Positions 8,377 through 16,673 of a DNA stretch of 64,000 nt are shown one piece after another (position 1 is the stretch's first letter; the number at the start of each line of letters is the position of its first letter). The notes under the pieces are model-generated. The model had not been told where the DNA came from and did not search any database. It worked only from the letters and a program-made list of their open reading frames with translations. The stretch spans positions 1 to 64,000 of the forward strand of contig NZ_WUEK01000001.1 of the NCBI RefSeq assembly GCF_009823805.1, in the 5' to 3' direction. This DNA is from Nocardioides flavescens. GTDB lineage: Bacteria; Actinomycetota; Actinomycetes; Propionibacteriales; Nocardioidaceae. The position numbers and the translations under genes were made by a program.

Positions 8377-8529
8377 GCCACCCGGTCTGGACCGACCACA
8401 GGAGATTCACGAGCCGAGCACGGATTCTCCTCAGGTCCCCCACACGACCGCCGAAGAGGCGGGAGAAGGAAGCCCACGGACGGGCTCCTGCACCACACAT
8501 CCAGAGACACCCACGAGGAAGGAACCACC
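8377..8529 (+). promoter_or_regulatory. fliC 5' leader with candidate CsrA-binding sites
   Basis: This leader between fliA and flagellin contains seven GGA triplets. One sits in the exposed loop of a hairpin at 8468-8488: a 7-bp stem (GGA-A-GCCC with GGGC-TCC, one bulged A) closes the loop ACGGAC. Two more lie in the Shine-Dalgarno sequence GAGGAAGGA at 8515-8523, seven bases before the ATG. GGA in a hairpin loop plus GGA over the ribosome site is the known architecture of CsrA-repressed flagellin mRNAs. A looser inverted repeat, GGAGA at 8401 against TCTCC at 8426-8430, lies upstream. No sigma-28 promoter is convincing by eye. Confidence 0.6.
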
Positions 8530-9651
8530 ATGGGTCTCCGCATCAACCAGAACATCGACGCCTTCAACTCCTACCGCAACCTGTCGGTCACGCAGGGGCA
8601 GATGTCGAAGTCGCTGGAGAAGCTGTCCAGCGGCTACCGCATCAACCGTGCGGCGGACGACGCGGCCGGTCTGGCGATCTCCGAGGGCCTGCGCTCGCAG
8701 GTCGGCGGCATCAAGGTGGCCGTGCGCAACGCCCAGGACGGCGTCAGCGTCGTCCAGACCGCTGAGGGCGCGCTCACCGAGACGCACTCGATCCTGCAGC
8801 GCGTGCGCGACCTGGCCGTGCAGTCGGCCAACGACTCCAACGACACCACCTCGCGGGCCGCGATCAACGAGGAGTCCACGGCCCTCAAGGCGGAGCTCGA
8901 CCGGATCGCCGACAAGACGACCTTCAACAACATCAAGGTCCTCGACGGCAACTACAACAACAAGCAGTTCCAGGTCGGCTACGCCGCGAACGACACCATC
9001 AACGTCAGCGTGACCTCCACCGGCACTGGCGGCGCCAAGTCCTCGTGGGACAACGGCTCGGCCGTGACGACCGCCGGCAACGCGGTCTTCACCCAGGGCG
9101 GTGTCGCCACCACCGTCGCCGTCACCGCCTCGAGCGACGCCAACGACATCGCCAGCCAGCTGAACGCCGACACCGGCTTCGCCGCGAGCTACACGGCGAA
9201 GGTCAATGACAAGGGCGGTCTCGAGGTCACCTCGAAGACCGGCCAGACGGGCTCGATCGCCGTCACCGGCACGCTGTCCACTGCCGACAACACCGCCGCG
9301 GCCGGCGCCAACGCGGGCTTCTCCTCGGCCGACCTGGGCCTCACCTCGGTCGACCTGTCGAGCAAGGCCGGCGCCAACGCGGCGATCAGCAAGATCGACG
9401 ACGCCATCAAGGCGGTCTCGACCTCGCGTGCGCAGCTCGGTGCTCTGCAGAACCGGTTCGAGCACACCATCAACAACCTGAACGTGACGGCCGAGAACCT
9501 GTCGGCGTCCGAGAGCCGCATCCGTGACACGGACATGGCGCAGGAGATGATGAGCTTCACCCGGTCGCAGATCCTCTCCCAGGCCGGCACCGCGATGCTC
9601 GCCCAGGCGAACTCCGCCCCGCAGGGCGTGCTCAGCCTCCTCCGCGGCTGA
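8530..9651 (+). CDS. fliC: Flagellin
   Basis: Structural subunit of the flagellar filament. 373 residues with intact conserved ends: N-terminal D0/D1 MGLRINQNIDAFNSYRNLSV followed by LEKLSSGYRINRAADDAAGL, and C-terminal RIRDTDMAQEMMSFTRSQIL ending in PQGVLSLLRG. The exposed middle (about residues 165-285) is Thr/Ala/Ser/Gly-rich and variable, as usual. It has a strong ribosome site and a long leader with CsrA-type motifs. It is the only flagellin in the window. A hairpin follows the stop codon, so it is probably a single-gene transcript. Confidence 0.98.
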   Translation: MGLRINQNIDAFNSYRNLSVTQGQMSKSLEKLSSGYRINRAADDAAGLAISEGLRSQVGGIKVAVRNAQDGVSVVQTAEGALTETHSILQRVRDLAVQSANDSNDTTSRAAINEESTALKAELDRIADKTTFNNIKVLDGNYNNKQFQVGYAANDTINVSVTSTGTGGAKSSWDNGSAVTTAGNAVFTQGGVATTVAVTASSDANDIASQLNADTGFAASYTAKVNDKGGLEVTSKTGQTGSIAVTGTLSTADNTAAAGANAGFSSADLGLTSVDLSSKAGANAAISKIDDAIKAVSTSRAQLGALQNRFEHTINNLNVTAENLSASESRIRDTDMAQEMMSFTRSQILSQAGTAMLAQANSAPQGVLSLLRG

Positions 9652-9668
9652 TCCACACCATGACCGTC

Positions 9669-9702
9669 GGCCGGCTGCCCGTGGCACCACGGGCAGTCGG
9701 CC
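9669..9702 (+). terminator. Hairpin terminator candidate after fliC
   Basis: Perfect 10-bp arms CTGCCCGTGG (9675-9684) and CCACGGGCAG (9687-9696), extended on both sides by GGCCG and CGGCC. The stem starts about 18 bp after the fliC stop. There is no T-run, which is common for actinobacterial terminators. Confidence 0.6.
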
Positions 9703-9773
9703 GGTCGGTCTCGGCCTGACCTGCGCACGTCGACACGGCGCAGGACGACGACACCGGGGAGGAGGCACCCCTC

Positions 9774-11141
9774 ATGGCCAGCAGCGCCAGCATCAGCGGA
9801 CTCTCGTCCGGGCTCGACACCGCGAGCCTCGTCAGCCAGTTCATGCAGCTGGAGGCGGTCCCCCAGACCCGGCTCAAGGCGCGCGTCACGACCGAGCAGA
9901 AGGTCGTCACGGCCCTGCAGACGCTCAACACCAAGGCCGCCCTCGTCGGGAGCAAGGCCGCCTCGCTCGCGAAGCCGGCCACCTGGGACGCCGTGACCGC
10001 GTCGGTCTCGACCACCGGCACGACCCCCAGCGGGGTCAGCGTGAGCGCCGACAGCACGACGGCCGGCCCGGGCCGCTTCTCCGTGACCGTCACGGCCGTG
10101 GCCCAGACCCACCAGCTCGGCTTCACCTCCGCGGCCGCCCTCACCGACACCGTCACGGGCGGCTCGACCAAGGTCACCATCGACCGCTTCGACGGCACGC
10201 CCGTGCAGATCGACACCGGCGACGGCACCCTCAAGGGGCTGGTCGCGGCGATCAACGACTCGGCCAACAACACCGGGCTGCGCGCCACGCCGGTCAAGTC
10301 CGCCGACGGCTACCGGCTCATCGTCGAGTCGGTCGCCACAGGTGCGGCCAGCGACTTCACCATCACGGCCGAGGACGGCTCCGCACTGCTCGGCGGGGCC
10401 ACCGTCCGCGCCGGCGCGGACGCCCGGATCGACCTCGGCTCCGGCATCGTCGCCACCTCGACCACCAACACCTTCGCCGACCTCACCCCCGGCGTCACCG
10501 TCACCCTGTCCGACGACGCCGTGGTCGGCTCGACCTCCACCGTCACGGTCAAGCAGGACGTGTCCAAGATCAGCGCGGCGATCGCCGACCTGGTCGCCTC
10601 GGCCAACAGCCTCATCTCCGAGATCGACACCCAGACGGCCAACAGCGCGACCGCCGGCGCCTCCGGGGTCCTGGCGGGCGACGCGATGTCGCGCAACCTG
10701 CGCACCTCGGTGCTCAGCACGCTCTTCTCCGCGGTGGGCAGCACCACCCTCGCCAAGGTCGGCATCCAGAGCGACCGCACCGGCAAGATCACCTTCGACA
10801 CCAACGCCTTCGCCACGGCCTACGCCAAGGACCCGGCCGGCACCGAGGCGCTGTTCACCGCCGGGGCGACCGCCGAGCAGAACGGGTTCGCTGCTCGGCT
10901 CGAGAAGGTCGCCAAGGCCGCGAGCGACTCGACGACCGGCACCATCACCACCTCGATAGCCAGCCGTCGGTCGGGCGTCGACCGTCTCCAGGACAGCATC
11001 GACGCCTGGGACGTGCGACTGGCCCAGCGCAAGGAGACGCTCGAGCGGCAGTTCACGGCCCTCGAGACCGCGCTCAACCAGATGAACCAGCAGTCGAGCT
11101 GGCTCTCCGGCCAGATCTCGAGCCTGCCGTCCTACTCCTGA
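9774..11141 (+). CDS. fliD: Flagellar filament cap protein FliD (HAP2)
   Basis: Caps the growing filament and folds incoming flagellin. 455 residues, typical length. The N-terminus SISGLSSGLDTASLVSQFMQ is the FliD signature, and the C-terminal LEKVAKAASDSTTGTITTSI with RLAQRKETLERQFTALETAL matches the FliD C-terminal domain. The middle is a Ser/Thr-rich beta region including repeated NTF and TVT stretches. It has a good ribosome site (GGGGAGGAGG) and is followed by fliS and a small gene, the usual fliD-fliS order. Confidence 0.96.
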   Translation: MASSASISGLSSGLDTASLVSQFMQLEAVPQTRLKARVTTEQKVVTALQTLNTKAALVGSKAASLAKPATWDAVTASVSTTGTTPSGVSVSADSTTAGPGRFSVTVTAVAQTHQLGFTSAAALTDTVTGGSTKVTIDRFDGTPVQIDTGDGTLKGLVAAINDSANNTGLRATPVKSADGYRLIVESVATGAASDFTITAEDGSALLGGATVRAGADARIDLGSGIVATSTTNTFADLTPGVTVTLSDDAVVGSTSTVTVKQDVSKISAAIADLVASANSLISEIDTQTANSATAGASGVLAGDAMSRNLRTSVLSTLFSAVGSTTLAKVGIQSDRTGKITFDTNAFATAYAKDPAGTEALFTAGATAEQNGFAARLEKVAKAASDSTTGTITTSIASRRSGVDRLQDSIDAWDVRLAQRKETLERQFTALETALNQMNQQSSWLSGQISSLPSYS

Positions 11142-11212
11142 CCCACGGTTCCCGCACGTCCCCCGCACCCCCCTGACTCCGCACCCACGACCACCCGACC
11201 GGGAGGCTCACC

Positions 11213-11608
11213 ATGAACCAGCAGCACAACGCCTACCTCGACGCCTCGGTCCTGACCGCGTCGCCGGCGCGGCTGCTCGTGATGCTGTGCGACCGGCTCG
11301 TGCTCGACCTGACCCGCGGCCTCGACGCGCAGCGCCGCGGCGACCTCGGTACGGCGCACCGCGAGCTCCTCCACGCCCAGGAGATCGTGCTCGAGCTCCG
11401 CTCCAGCCTGCGCACCGACGACTGGGAGGGCGGCCCGGGGCTCGCCTCGCTCTACGACTTCCTGCACCTCGAGCTCGTGCGGGCCAACGTCACCAAGGAC
11501 GCCGGCGTCACCGAGGGGTGCCTCGGTCTGGTCACCGACCTCGCCGCCACCTGGCGCCAGGCCGCGATGCAGACCGTCGCGCAGACGACGACCGCGCAGG
11601 CGGTCTGA
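11213..11608 (+). CDS. fliS: Flagellar export chaperone FliS
   Basis: Binds the C-terminal helix of flagellin and keeps it unfolded for export. 131 residues, expected size. The motif NAYLDASVLTASPARLLVML is a close match to the FliS N-terminus, and the rest is four helices. It follows fliD by 71 bp with a GGGAGG ribosome site and precedes a small gene by 3 bp. In FliW-containing bacteria FliS and FliW both bind flagellin, linking this gene to the csrA-fliW switch. Confidence 0.95.
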   Translation: MNQQHNAYLDASVLTASPARLLVMLCDRLVLDLTRGLDAQRRGDLGTAHRELLHAQEIVLELRSSLRTDDWEGGPGLASLYDFLHLELVRANVTKDAGVTEGCLGLVTDLAATWRQAAMQTVAQTTTAQAV

Positions 11609-11611
11609 GCC

Positions 11612-11956
11612 GTGTCCACGCTCGCCGACCTCGACCAGCGCTTCGCGGACCGCCACCAGGCGTGGGAGACCGCGCTGGACCGCATCGAGCTCGACCTGAT
11701 CCGCGCGGAGCGCTCGGTGGACTCCCCCGCGCTGCTGGGCGAGCTCACCACCTGGCACCAGCCGGAGGACTACGGACCCATCCCCTCGTCGCTGCGCCCC
11801 CGCGCCGAGGACATCCTCGCCCGCCAGCAGCAGGTGCTGCGCACGCTCGGCGAGCGGCTCGGTCGTACGGCGCAGCGCCAGGCCGTCGTCGACGGCGTCA
11901 CCGCCATCTCGGCCGGGGCCCAGCCCGGTGCCGTCTACGTCGACGTCTCGGCCTGA
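11612..11956 (+). CDS. Small helical protein in the FliT position, unknown
   Basis: A 114-residue acidic, mostly helical protein starting at a GTG 3 bp after the fliS stop. Readable parts are LADLDQRFADRHQAWETALD, a helix around ILARQQQVLRTLGERLGRTA, and the tail GAVYVDVSA. In many flagellar clusters the gene after fliS encodes FliT or another small chaperone, and the length fits, but I see no specific FliT signature. The gene is real by codon use, spacing and the flanking order. Function: probable flagellar export accessory, by context only. Confidence 0.65.
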   Translation: MSTLADLDQRFADRHQAWETALDRIELDLIRAERSVDSPALLGELTTWHQPEDYGPIPSSLRPRAEDILARQQQVLRTLGERLGRTAQRQAVVDGVTAISAGAQPGAVYVDVSA

Positions 11957-12033
11957 GACCCCACGACCCACCCAAGAAACCTCACCCCGACCGCCCACCC
12001 CGACCGCCCACCGACGACCGCAGGAGACCCCTC

Positions 12034-12417
12034 GTGCACGCACTGATCATCGACGACTCACGGGCGATGCGGGCGATCCTGCGCCGCATCATCGCACCCG
12101 TCGGCTGGCAGACCACCGAGGCTGCCCACGGACGTGAGGCCCTCGACCACATGGAGGCCGGGCTGGTCCCCGACGTCTGCATGATCGACTGGAACATGCC
12201 GGTCATGGACGGCTACCAGTTCGTCTGCGAGGTCCGCAAGCGGCCCGAGTGGCGCGACGTCACCTTGATGATGGTGACGACCGAGGGCGAGCACAGCCAG
12301 ATCGTCCGCGCCCTCGCCGCGGGCGCCCACGAGTACGTCATCAAGCCGTTCCCGCCCGAGGCCATTCTCGACAAGCTGGCGCTGCTCGGCTTCCAGTCCC
12401 AGGAGGTGTCGGCATGA
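12034..12417 (+). CDS. Single-domain response regulator, CheY-like
   Basis: A 127-residue free-standing receiver domain from a GTG start with AGGAGA upstream. Key residues are visible: acidic pair in LIIDDSRAMR, phospho-acceptor Asp in MIDWNMPVMDG, Thr in MMVTTEG and Lys in YVIKPFPPE. CheY proteins carry phosphate from CheA to the flagellar switch. It overlaps the following cheX-like gene by 4 bp (ATGA). A second CheY-like gene lies two genes on, and which one binds the motor cannot be told. Confidence 0.92.
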   Translation: MHALIIDDSRAMRAILRRIIAPVGWQTTEAAHGREALDHMEAGLVPDVCMIDWNMPVMDGYQFVCEVRKRPEWRDVTLMMVTTEGEHSQIVRALAAGAHEYVIKPFPPEAILDKLALLGFQSQEVSA

Positions 12418-12920
12418 CCGCACTCGCCCCCGAGCTCGCCCAGCAGGACCTCGAGACCCTGGTCGCCCAGGTGTGGTCGACCTACGTCCTCGACGAGGGT
12501 CCCCTCCCGGCACCGCCGGCGCCGTGGAACGACGCGAGCCCGTGCTGGTCCTCGGCCGTCAGCGTGACCGGCGCGTGGCACGGCATGATCGCCGTCGACC
12601 TCGCTGAGAGCGCGGCCGTCGCCCTCACCCGCGCGATGCTCGCGATGGACGACGACGAGGAGCCCGCCTCCGAGGACCTCGTCGACGCCGTCGGCGAGCT
12701 CGCCAACATGATCGGCGGCAACGTCAAGGCCCTCGTGCCCGGCCCCAGCGGACTCTCCCTGCCCGTCGTCGGGCACAGCCCGCTCGCCGCCCCCTCCGAG
12801 CTCGCCCCCACCCTGACCCTCGACCTGACCTGGCGCGGCACCCCGCTGCGGGTCCGCGTGCTGACGGCAGGGTCACGAGGCGAGTCCCCCACCGCACCAC
12901 CCCAGGAGATGCTCCCGTGA
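12414..12920 (+). CDS. cheX: CheX-family CheY-phosphate phosphatase
   Basis: Predicted to remove phosphate from CheY. 168 residues. The CheX/CheC catalytic pattern ExxN is visible in DAVGELANMIGGNVKALVPG (Glu and Asn three apart, followed by the usual GN), and the preceding AVALTRAMLAMDDDEEPASE fits the fold. Overlapped at both ends (4 bp each) by CheY-like genes, giving a tightly coupled receiver-phosphatase-receiver unit. CheC is the alternative, but CheC usually carries two such motifs and only one is present here. Confidence 0.8.
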   Translation: MTALAPELAQQDLETLVAQVWSTYVLDEGPLPAPPAPWNDASPCWSSAVSVTGAWHGMIAVDLAESAAVALTRAMLAMDDDEEPASEDLVDAVGELANMIGGNVKALVPGPSGLSLPVVGHSPLAAPSELAPTLTLDLTWRGTPLRVRVLTAGSRGESPTAPPQEMLP

Positions 12921-13288
12921 AGATCCTGATCGCCGACGACAGCCGGGTCATGCGTCAGATCGTGATCCGCACCCTGCGCCAGGCCGGCCACGCCGGCCAC
13001 GAGCTCATCGAGGCCGAGAACGGCCGCGAGGCGGTCGAGAAGGTCCGCAGCGAGTCCCCCGACCTCGTGCTCTCGGACTGGAACATGCCCGAGATGACCG
13101 GCATCGACGCCCTCGACACCCTCCGCGCCTCCGGCAGCACCGTCGCCTTCGGCTTCGTGACCTCCGAGGGCTCCGACGAGATGCGAGCCCGCGCGGCCGC
13201 GTCGGGCGCGGCGTTCCTGATCGCCAAGCCGTTCACCCCGGAGGCCTTCGACGAGGCGCTCACCGGTGTGTTCGCCTCGATGGGCTGA
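12917..13288 (+). CDS. Single-domain response regulator, CheY-like (second copy)
   Basis: A 123-residue receiver domain, GTG start overlapping the cheX stop by 4 bp. Conserved positions are the acidic pair in LIADDSRVMRQ, Asp in LSDWNMPEMTG, Thr/Ser in FVTSEGSDEM and Lys in LIAKPFTPE. It is clearly diverged from the CheY-like protein at 12034, so the two are not a recent duplication. Likely roles are flagellar switch signalling or a phosphate sink. Confidence 0.9.
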   Translation: MKILIADDSRVMRQIVIRTLRQAGHAGHELIEAENGREAVEKVRSESPDLVLSDWNMPEMTGIDALDTLRASGSTVAFGFVTSEGSDEMRARAAASGAAFLIAKPFTPEAFDEALTGVFASMG

Positions 13289-13294
13289 CGCGCC

Positions 13295-13810
13295 GTGAGC
13301 ATCGCCGGACCCTCGGCAGGCACCGTCGCCACGACGTACCTCCCCACCCCGAAAGACGTGAAGGAGCAGCTCGCCGGGCTGCTCGGGCGAGACGTGTCCC
13401 TCTCCCCCACCACCCCGATGTCGCCGGGCTCGGCCGAGGCCAAGACCGTCGCGGTCTACGTCGACGACCGGCTCGGCGTACGCGCGGTCATCGCGTGCGA
13501 CCTCGCCTTCTCGGCGTACGCCGGCGCGGCGATCGGCCTGGTGCCGCCGAGCGGCGCCGCGGCCGCGATCGAGGCGAAGGCGCTGGACGAGACGCTCTCG
13601 GAGAACCTCTACGAGGTCCTCAACGTCATGGCCGCCGTCTTCAACGCCGAGGGCGCGGTGCACGTCAAGCTGAGGGACGTGCACCCCTCGGGCACCAGGA
13701 TCCCGCCCGCCGTGCACATCCGGCTGGTGCCGCTGGGGCGCCGCGAGGACTTCACCGTCGACATCGCGGGCTACGGCACCGGGCTGTTCTCGGTCGTCGT
13801 CTGCGCCTGA
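13295..13810 (+). CDS. CheX/CheC-like protein (tentative), chemotaxis accessory
   Basis: 171 residues from GTG, 6 bp after the second CheY-like gene. I do not recognise it firmly. It has a segment SENLYEVLNVMAAVFNAEG whose E-V-L-N matches the ExxN catalytic spacing of CheX/CheC/FliY phosphatases, preceded by a two-strand region with KTVAVYVDDRLGVRAVIACD that resembles the beta sheet of that fold. No membrane segment. If it is a phosphatase, the cluster holds two receivers and two phosphatases. The alternative is an unrelated protein with a chance motif. Confidence 0.6.
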   Translation: MSIAGPSAGTVATTYLPTPKDVKEQLAGLLGRDVSLSPTTPMSPGSAEAKTVAVYVDDRLGVRAVIACDLAFSAYAGAAIGLVPPSGAAAAIEAKALDETLSENLYEVLNVMAAVFNAEGAVHVKLRDVHPSGTRIPPAVHIRLVPLGRREDFTVDIAGYGTGLFSVVVCA

Positions 13811-13970
13811 GCGCGCCCGAGCCGGACCAGCTGATCCAGACCACCTGACGAGAAATCCGCACCAACCCCTCAGGTCGCCCGCGCGGTGACCGATGGGCAC
13901 TCTGAGCACGGATCGCTCACCCCCTCCGCCGACGGACCGGCGCACCGCACCCGACCTCGGAGGCCCTGCG

Positions 13971-14333
13971 TTGTCCGTGCCTGCCCTCACCGGCGGTGGC
14001 TCCGTGCTGGCCGTGCTGTCCTCGGCCCTCGACGGCCTGTCGCTGCGCCAGCAAGTCATCGCCGACAACATCGCGAACGTCGACACCCCCGACTTCCGCG
14101 CGACCGGTGTCGAGTTCGAGTCGTCCCTGCGCGAGGCCATCGCCGACGGAGACGACCCGCAGATCGCGGCCCAGCTCGTCCCGACCGTCACCCCGGTCGG
14201 CGCCAACGGCAACAACGTCGACCTGCGCAAGGAGACGATGGCCGCGACGCAGACCCAGTTCCAGTACCAGCTGATGACGCGCGCGGTCACCGACCAGTAC
14301 TCCCTCGTCAAGACCGTCGCAGGCAGCATGTGA
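13971..14333 (+). CDS. flgB: Flagellar basal-body rod protein FlgB
   Basis: Proximal rod subunit. The rod-family motif [20 protein letters not shown] is intact, and the C-terminal half has [21 protein letters not shown] chose TTG 13971 because GGAGG sits seven bases upstream and this gives 120 residues, close to the family norm; an in-frame ATG at 13893 would add 26 Pro/Arg-rich residues unlike any FlgB. The 160 bp upstream of 13971 has no other gene and presumably carries the promoter of the long basal-body operon. The stop overlaps flgC (TGATG). Confidence 0.93.
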   Translation: MSVPALTGGGSVLAVLSSALDGLSLRQQVIADNIANVDTPDFRATGVEFESSLREAIADGDDPQIAAQLVPTVTPVGANGNNVDLRKETMAATQTQFQYQLMTRAVTDQYSLVKTVAGSM

Positions 14334-14725
14334 TGGGCGCCTTCGACACGCTCAACATCGCGAGCTCCAGCCTGGGCATGCACCAGACCTGGCTCGACGC
14401 GCTGGCCTACAACATCGCCAACGCCAACACGATCCGCAGCACCGACCAGGACGCCTTCCAAGCGCAGATGGTCATCGCGGAGGCCGACCCGGGCCGCGGT
14501 GTCGACGTCGCCGGCATCGCGCTGAGCGACCCCGAGGGCGTCATCGAGTACGACCCGACCCACCCGCTGGCCGACGAGGACGGCAACGTGCGCGCGCCGG
14601 CGATGGACATGGCCAGCCAGATGACGCAGCTCGTCATGGCCCAGCGCGGCTACCAGGCCGCGGTCCAGGTCACGAAGTACGCCCAGGACTCCTACAGCAG
14701 CGCGATCCAGATCGGTGGTGCCTGA
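14333..14725 (+). CDS. flgC: Flagellar basal-body rod protein FlgC
   Basis: Proximal rod subunit and partner of FlgB. 130 residues, normal length. N-terminal [20 protein letters not shown] and C-terminal [20 protein letters not shown] are the paired rod helices. [12 protein letters not shown] replaces the more usual NIANANTTRT, a minor change. It starts within the flgB stop and ends within the fliE start, so the three are coupled. Confidence 0.95.
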   Translation: MGAFDTLNIASSSLGMHQTWLDALAYNIANANTIRSTDQDAFQAQMVIAEADPGRGVDVAGIALSDPEGVIEYDPTHPLADEDGNVRAPAMDMASQMTQLVMAQRGYQAAVQVTKYAQDSYSSAIQIGGA

Positions 14726-15069
14726 TGAGCGTCTCGGGCATCGAGAGCGTCGCCGGCTTCACGCCGTACGCCGCCCCGCAGGTCGCCGGCGCGGACGCGC
14801 TGAACGGCGCCGCGCGCACCAGCGGCCCGCAGGGTCCCGAGGGGCCCAACAAGGACTTCGGCGACATGGTCATCGACGGCATCGAGCGGCTCAGCGCGAC
14901 CCAGCAGCAGAGCGACGCGCTGGCCGTGCAGGCCGCGACCGGTGACCTGTCCAACATCCACGACTACACGATCGCCGCGACGCAGGCCCAGGTCATGACC
15001 CAGGTCACCGTCGCCGTGCGCAACAAGGCGCTCGAGGCGTTCACCGAGATGATGAGGATGCCGGTCTGA
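14725..15069 (+). CDS. fliE: Flagellar hook-basal body complex protein FliE
   Basis: Adapter between the MS ring and the rod. 114 residues. The C-terminal half is the conserved part: [20 protein letters not shown] and [19 protein letters not shown]. The N-terminal 45 residues are Gly/Ala/Pro-rich and variable. It overlaps flgC and fliF by single-base TGATG junctions. Confidence 0.95.
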   Translation: MSVSGIESVAGFTPYAAPQVAGADALNGAARTSGPQGPEGPNKDFGDMVIDGIERLSATQQQSDALAVQAATGDLSNIHDYTIAATQAQVMTQVTVAVRNKALEAFTEMMRMPV

Positions 15070-16673
15070 TGAAGGACTCGTTGGTCCGGGTCTTCGACAG
15101 CGGGCGCAGCACCTTCGGCGGCTTCACGGCCGGCCAGAAGGTCGTCAGCGTGCTCGGCACGCTGGCCCTGCTGCTCGGTGGCTTCATGGTCTTCCGCTGG
15201 GCCTCGGCCCCCGACTACGCGCCGCTGTTCTCCGACATGTCGGCCAGCGACGCGTCGGCGGTCGTCGACCAGCTCGACGCCGACGGCACGCCGTACGAGC
15301 TCGCGGACGGCGGCACGACCGTCATGGTGCCGCGCAACCAGGTCTACTCCACGCGGATCGCGCTGAGCGGCGAGGGGCTGCCGGCGAACTCGGAGGAGGG
15401 TGGCTACTCCATCCTCGACGACCAGGGCATGTCGCTCTCGGAGGACCAGCAGGACACGAACTTCAAGCGCGCGATGGAGGGCGAGCTCGCCAAGACCGTC
15501 GAGGCGATCGACGGCGTGGACACCGCGGTGGTGCACCTGGCGATCCCCGAGAAGGAGGTCTTCGCCGAGGAGCAGAACCCGGTCACCGCCTCCGTGCTCG
15601 TCAAGACCCGTCCGGGCGTCTCGCTCGACCCCGAGCAGGTGCAGGCGATCGTCAACCTCGTCGCCTCCAGCATCGACGGGCTGAACCCCGACAACGTGAG
15701 CGTCGCCGACTCGACCGGCAAGGTGCTGACCTCGCCCGGCGGTGGCGGCGCGGACGGCGGCGGCACCCGCGCGCAGATGGTGCAGGACGTCCAGGACCAG
15801 TACCAGTCCAAGCTGCAGACGATGCTCGACCGCGTCCTCGGCCCGGGCAACTCCACCGTCCAGGTGACCGCCGACCTCGACTTCGACGACGCCACGGTCG
15901 ACACCAAGACCTACACGGCCGCCGACGGCGTCCCGCCGCTCTCGGAGTCCACCAACACCGAGACCTACACCGGCGCGGCCGGCACCGCGGTCGCGGGCGG
16001 CGTGGTCGGCCCCGACGGCCAGATGGAGACCGACCCCAACGCCGGCGGCGGTGACTCCAACTACTCCAAGGAGTCGACGACCCGCGACAACGCCGTCGAC
16101 GAGGTGCGCGAGCGCCGCGTCACCGCGCCGGGCTCGATCGAGAAGCTCAACGTCGGCGTCGCGCTGGACCTCTCCGCCACCACCCTGGCCAACGTCAACG
16201 CCAACGACATCCGCCAGCTCGTCACCGCGACCGCGGGGCTCGACCGGGCCCGCGGCGACACGATCGCCGTCAGCGAGTTCACCTTCGACCGCACCGCCGA
16301 GAAGGAGGCCGCGAAGGAGCTCGCGGCCGCCGAGAGCGAGGCGGCCGCCGCCGCCCGCCAGCAGCAGTTCCGCGACATCGGCCTCGCCGTCCTCGTCGCG
16401 CTGCTCGTGCTCGGCGCGCTCCTCGCCGCGCGGCGCCGCGCCAAGAAGCGCGACCGGACCGCCGCGATGCTCGTCGAGCAGATCCGCGCCGACCAGGAGA
16501 GCCGGGTCACCGCGACGCAGATGCTGGAGCCCGTCGCACCGGCCGAGCTCGCCCTCGCCGAGGCTGACGCCGCGCGCAGCAAGCACCTGCGCGGTGAGGT
16601 CGACGACCTCATCTCGCGCCAGCCCGACGACGTCGCCACGCTGCTGCGCGGCTGGCTCGCGGAGCGCCCGTGA
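15069..16673 (+). CDS. fliF: Flagellar MS-ring protein FliF
   Basis: Forms the membrane ring on which the motor and export gate assemble. 534 residues, normal. A first membrane segment is near residues 22-45 (VVSVLGTLALLLGGFMVFRW) and a second near 437-456 (GLAVLVALLVLGALLAARRR). Between them are the ring-building motifs, including the secretin-like YSTRIALSGEGLP and KRAMEGELAKTVEAIDGVD. The cytoplasmic tail that binds FliG is LISRQPDDVATLLRGWLAE. The stop overlaps the fliG start. Confidence 0.97.
   Translation: MKDSLVRVFDSGRSTFGGFTAGQKVVSVLGTLALLLGGFMVFRWASAPDYAPLFSDMSASDASAVVDQLDADGTPYELADGGTTVMVPRNQVYSTRIALSGEGLPANSEEGGYSILDDQGMSLSEDQQDTNFKRAMEGELAKTVEAIDGVDTAVVHLAIPEKEVFAEEQNPVTASVLVKTRPGVSLDPEQVQAIVNLVASSIDGLNPDNVSVADSTGKVLTSPGGGGADGGGTRAQMVQDVQDQYQSKLQTMLDRVLGPGNSTVQVTADLDFDDATVDTKTYTAADGVPPLSESTNTETYTGAAGTAVAGGVVGPDGQMETDPNAGGGDSNYSKESTTRDNAVDEVRERRVTAPGSIEKLNVGVALDLSATTLANVNANDIRQLVTATAGLDRARGDTIAVSEFTFDRTAEKEAAKELAAAESEAAAAARQQQFRDIGLAVLVALLVLGALLAARRRAKKRDRTAAMLVEQIRADQESRVTATQMLEPVAPAELALAEADAARSKHLRGEVDDLISRQPDDVATLLRGWLAERP

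Noticed and set aside
8430..8460. A sigma-28 promoter for fliC (CCGCCGAAGA resembling GCCGATAA)
   Set aside because: No TAAA-like -35 element lies at the right distance, so the match is too weak to report.
13893..13970. Longer FlgB starting at ATG 13893
   Set aside because: It adds Pro/Arg-rich residues not found in FlgB and has a poorer ribosome site than TTG 13971.
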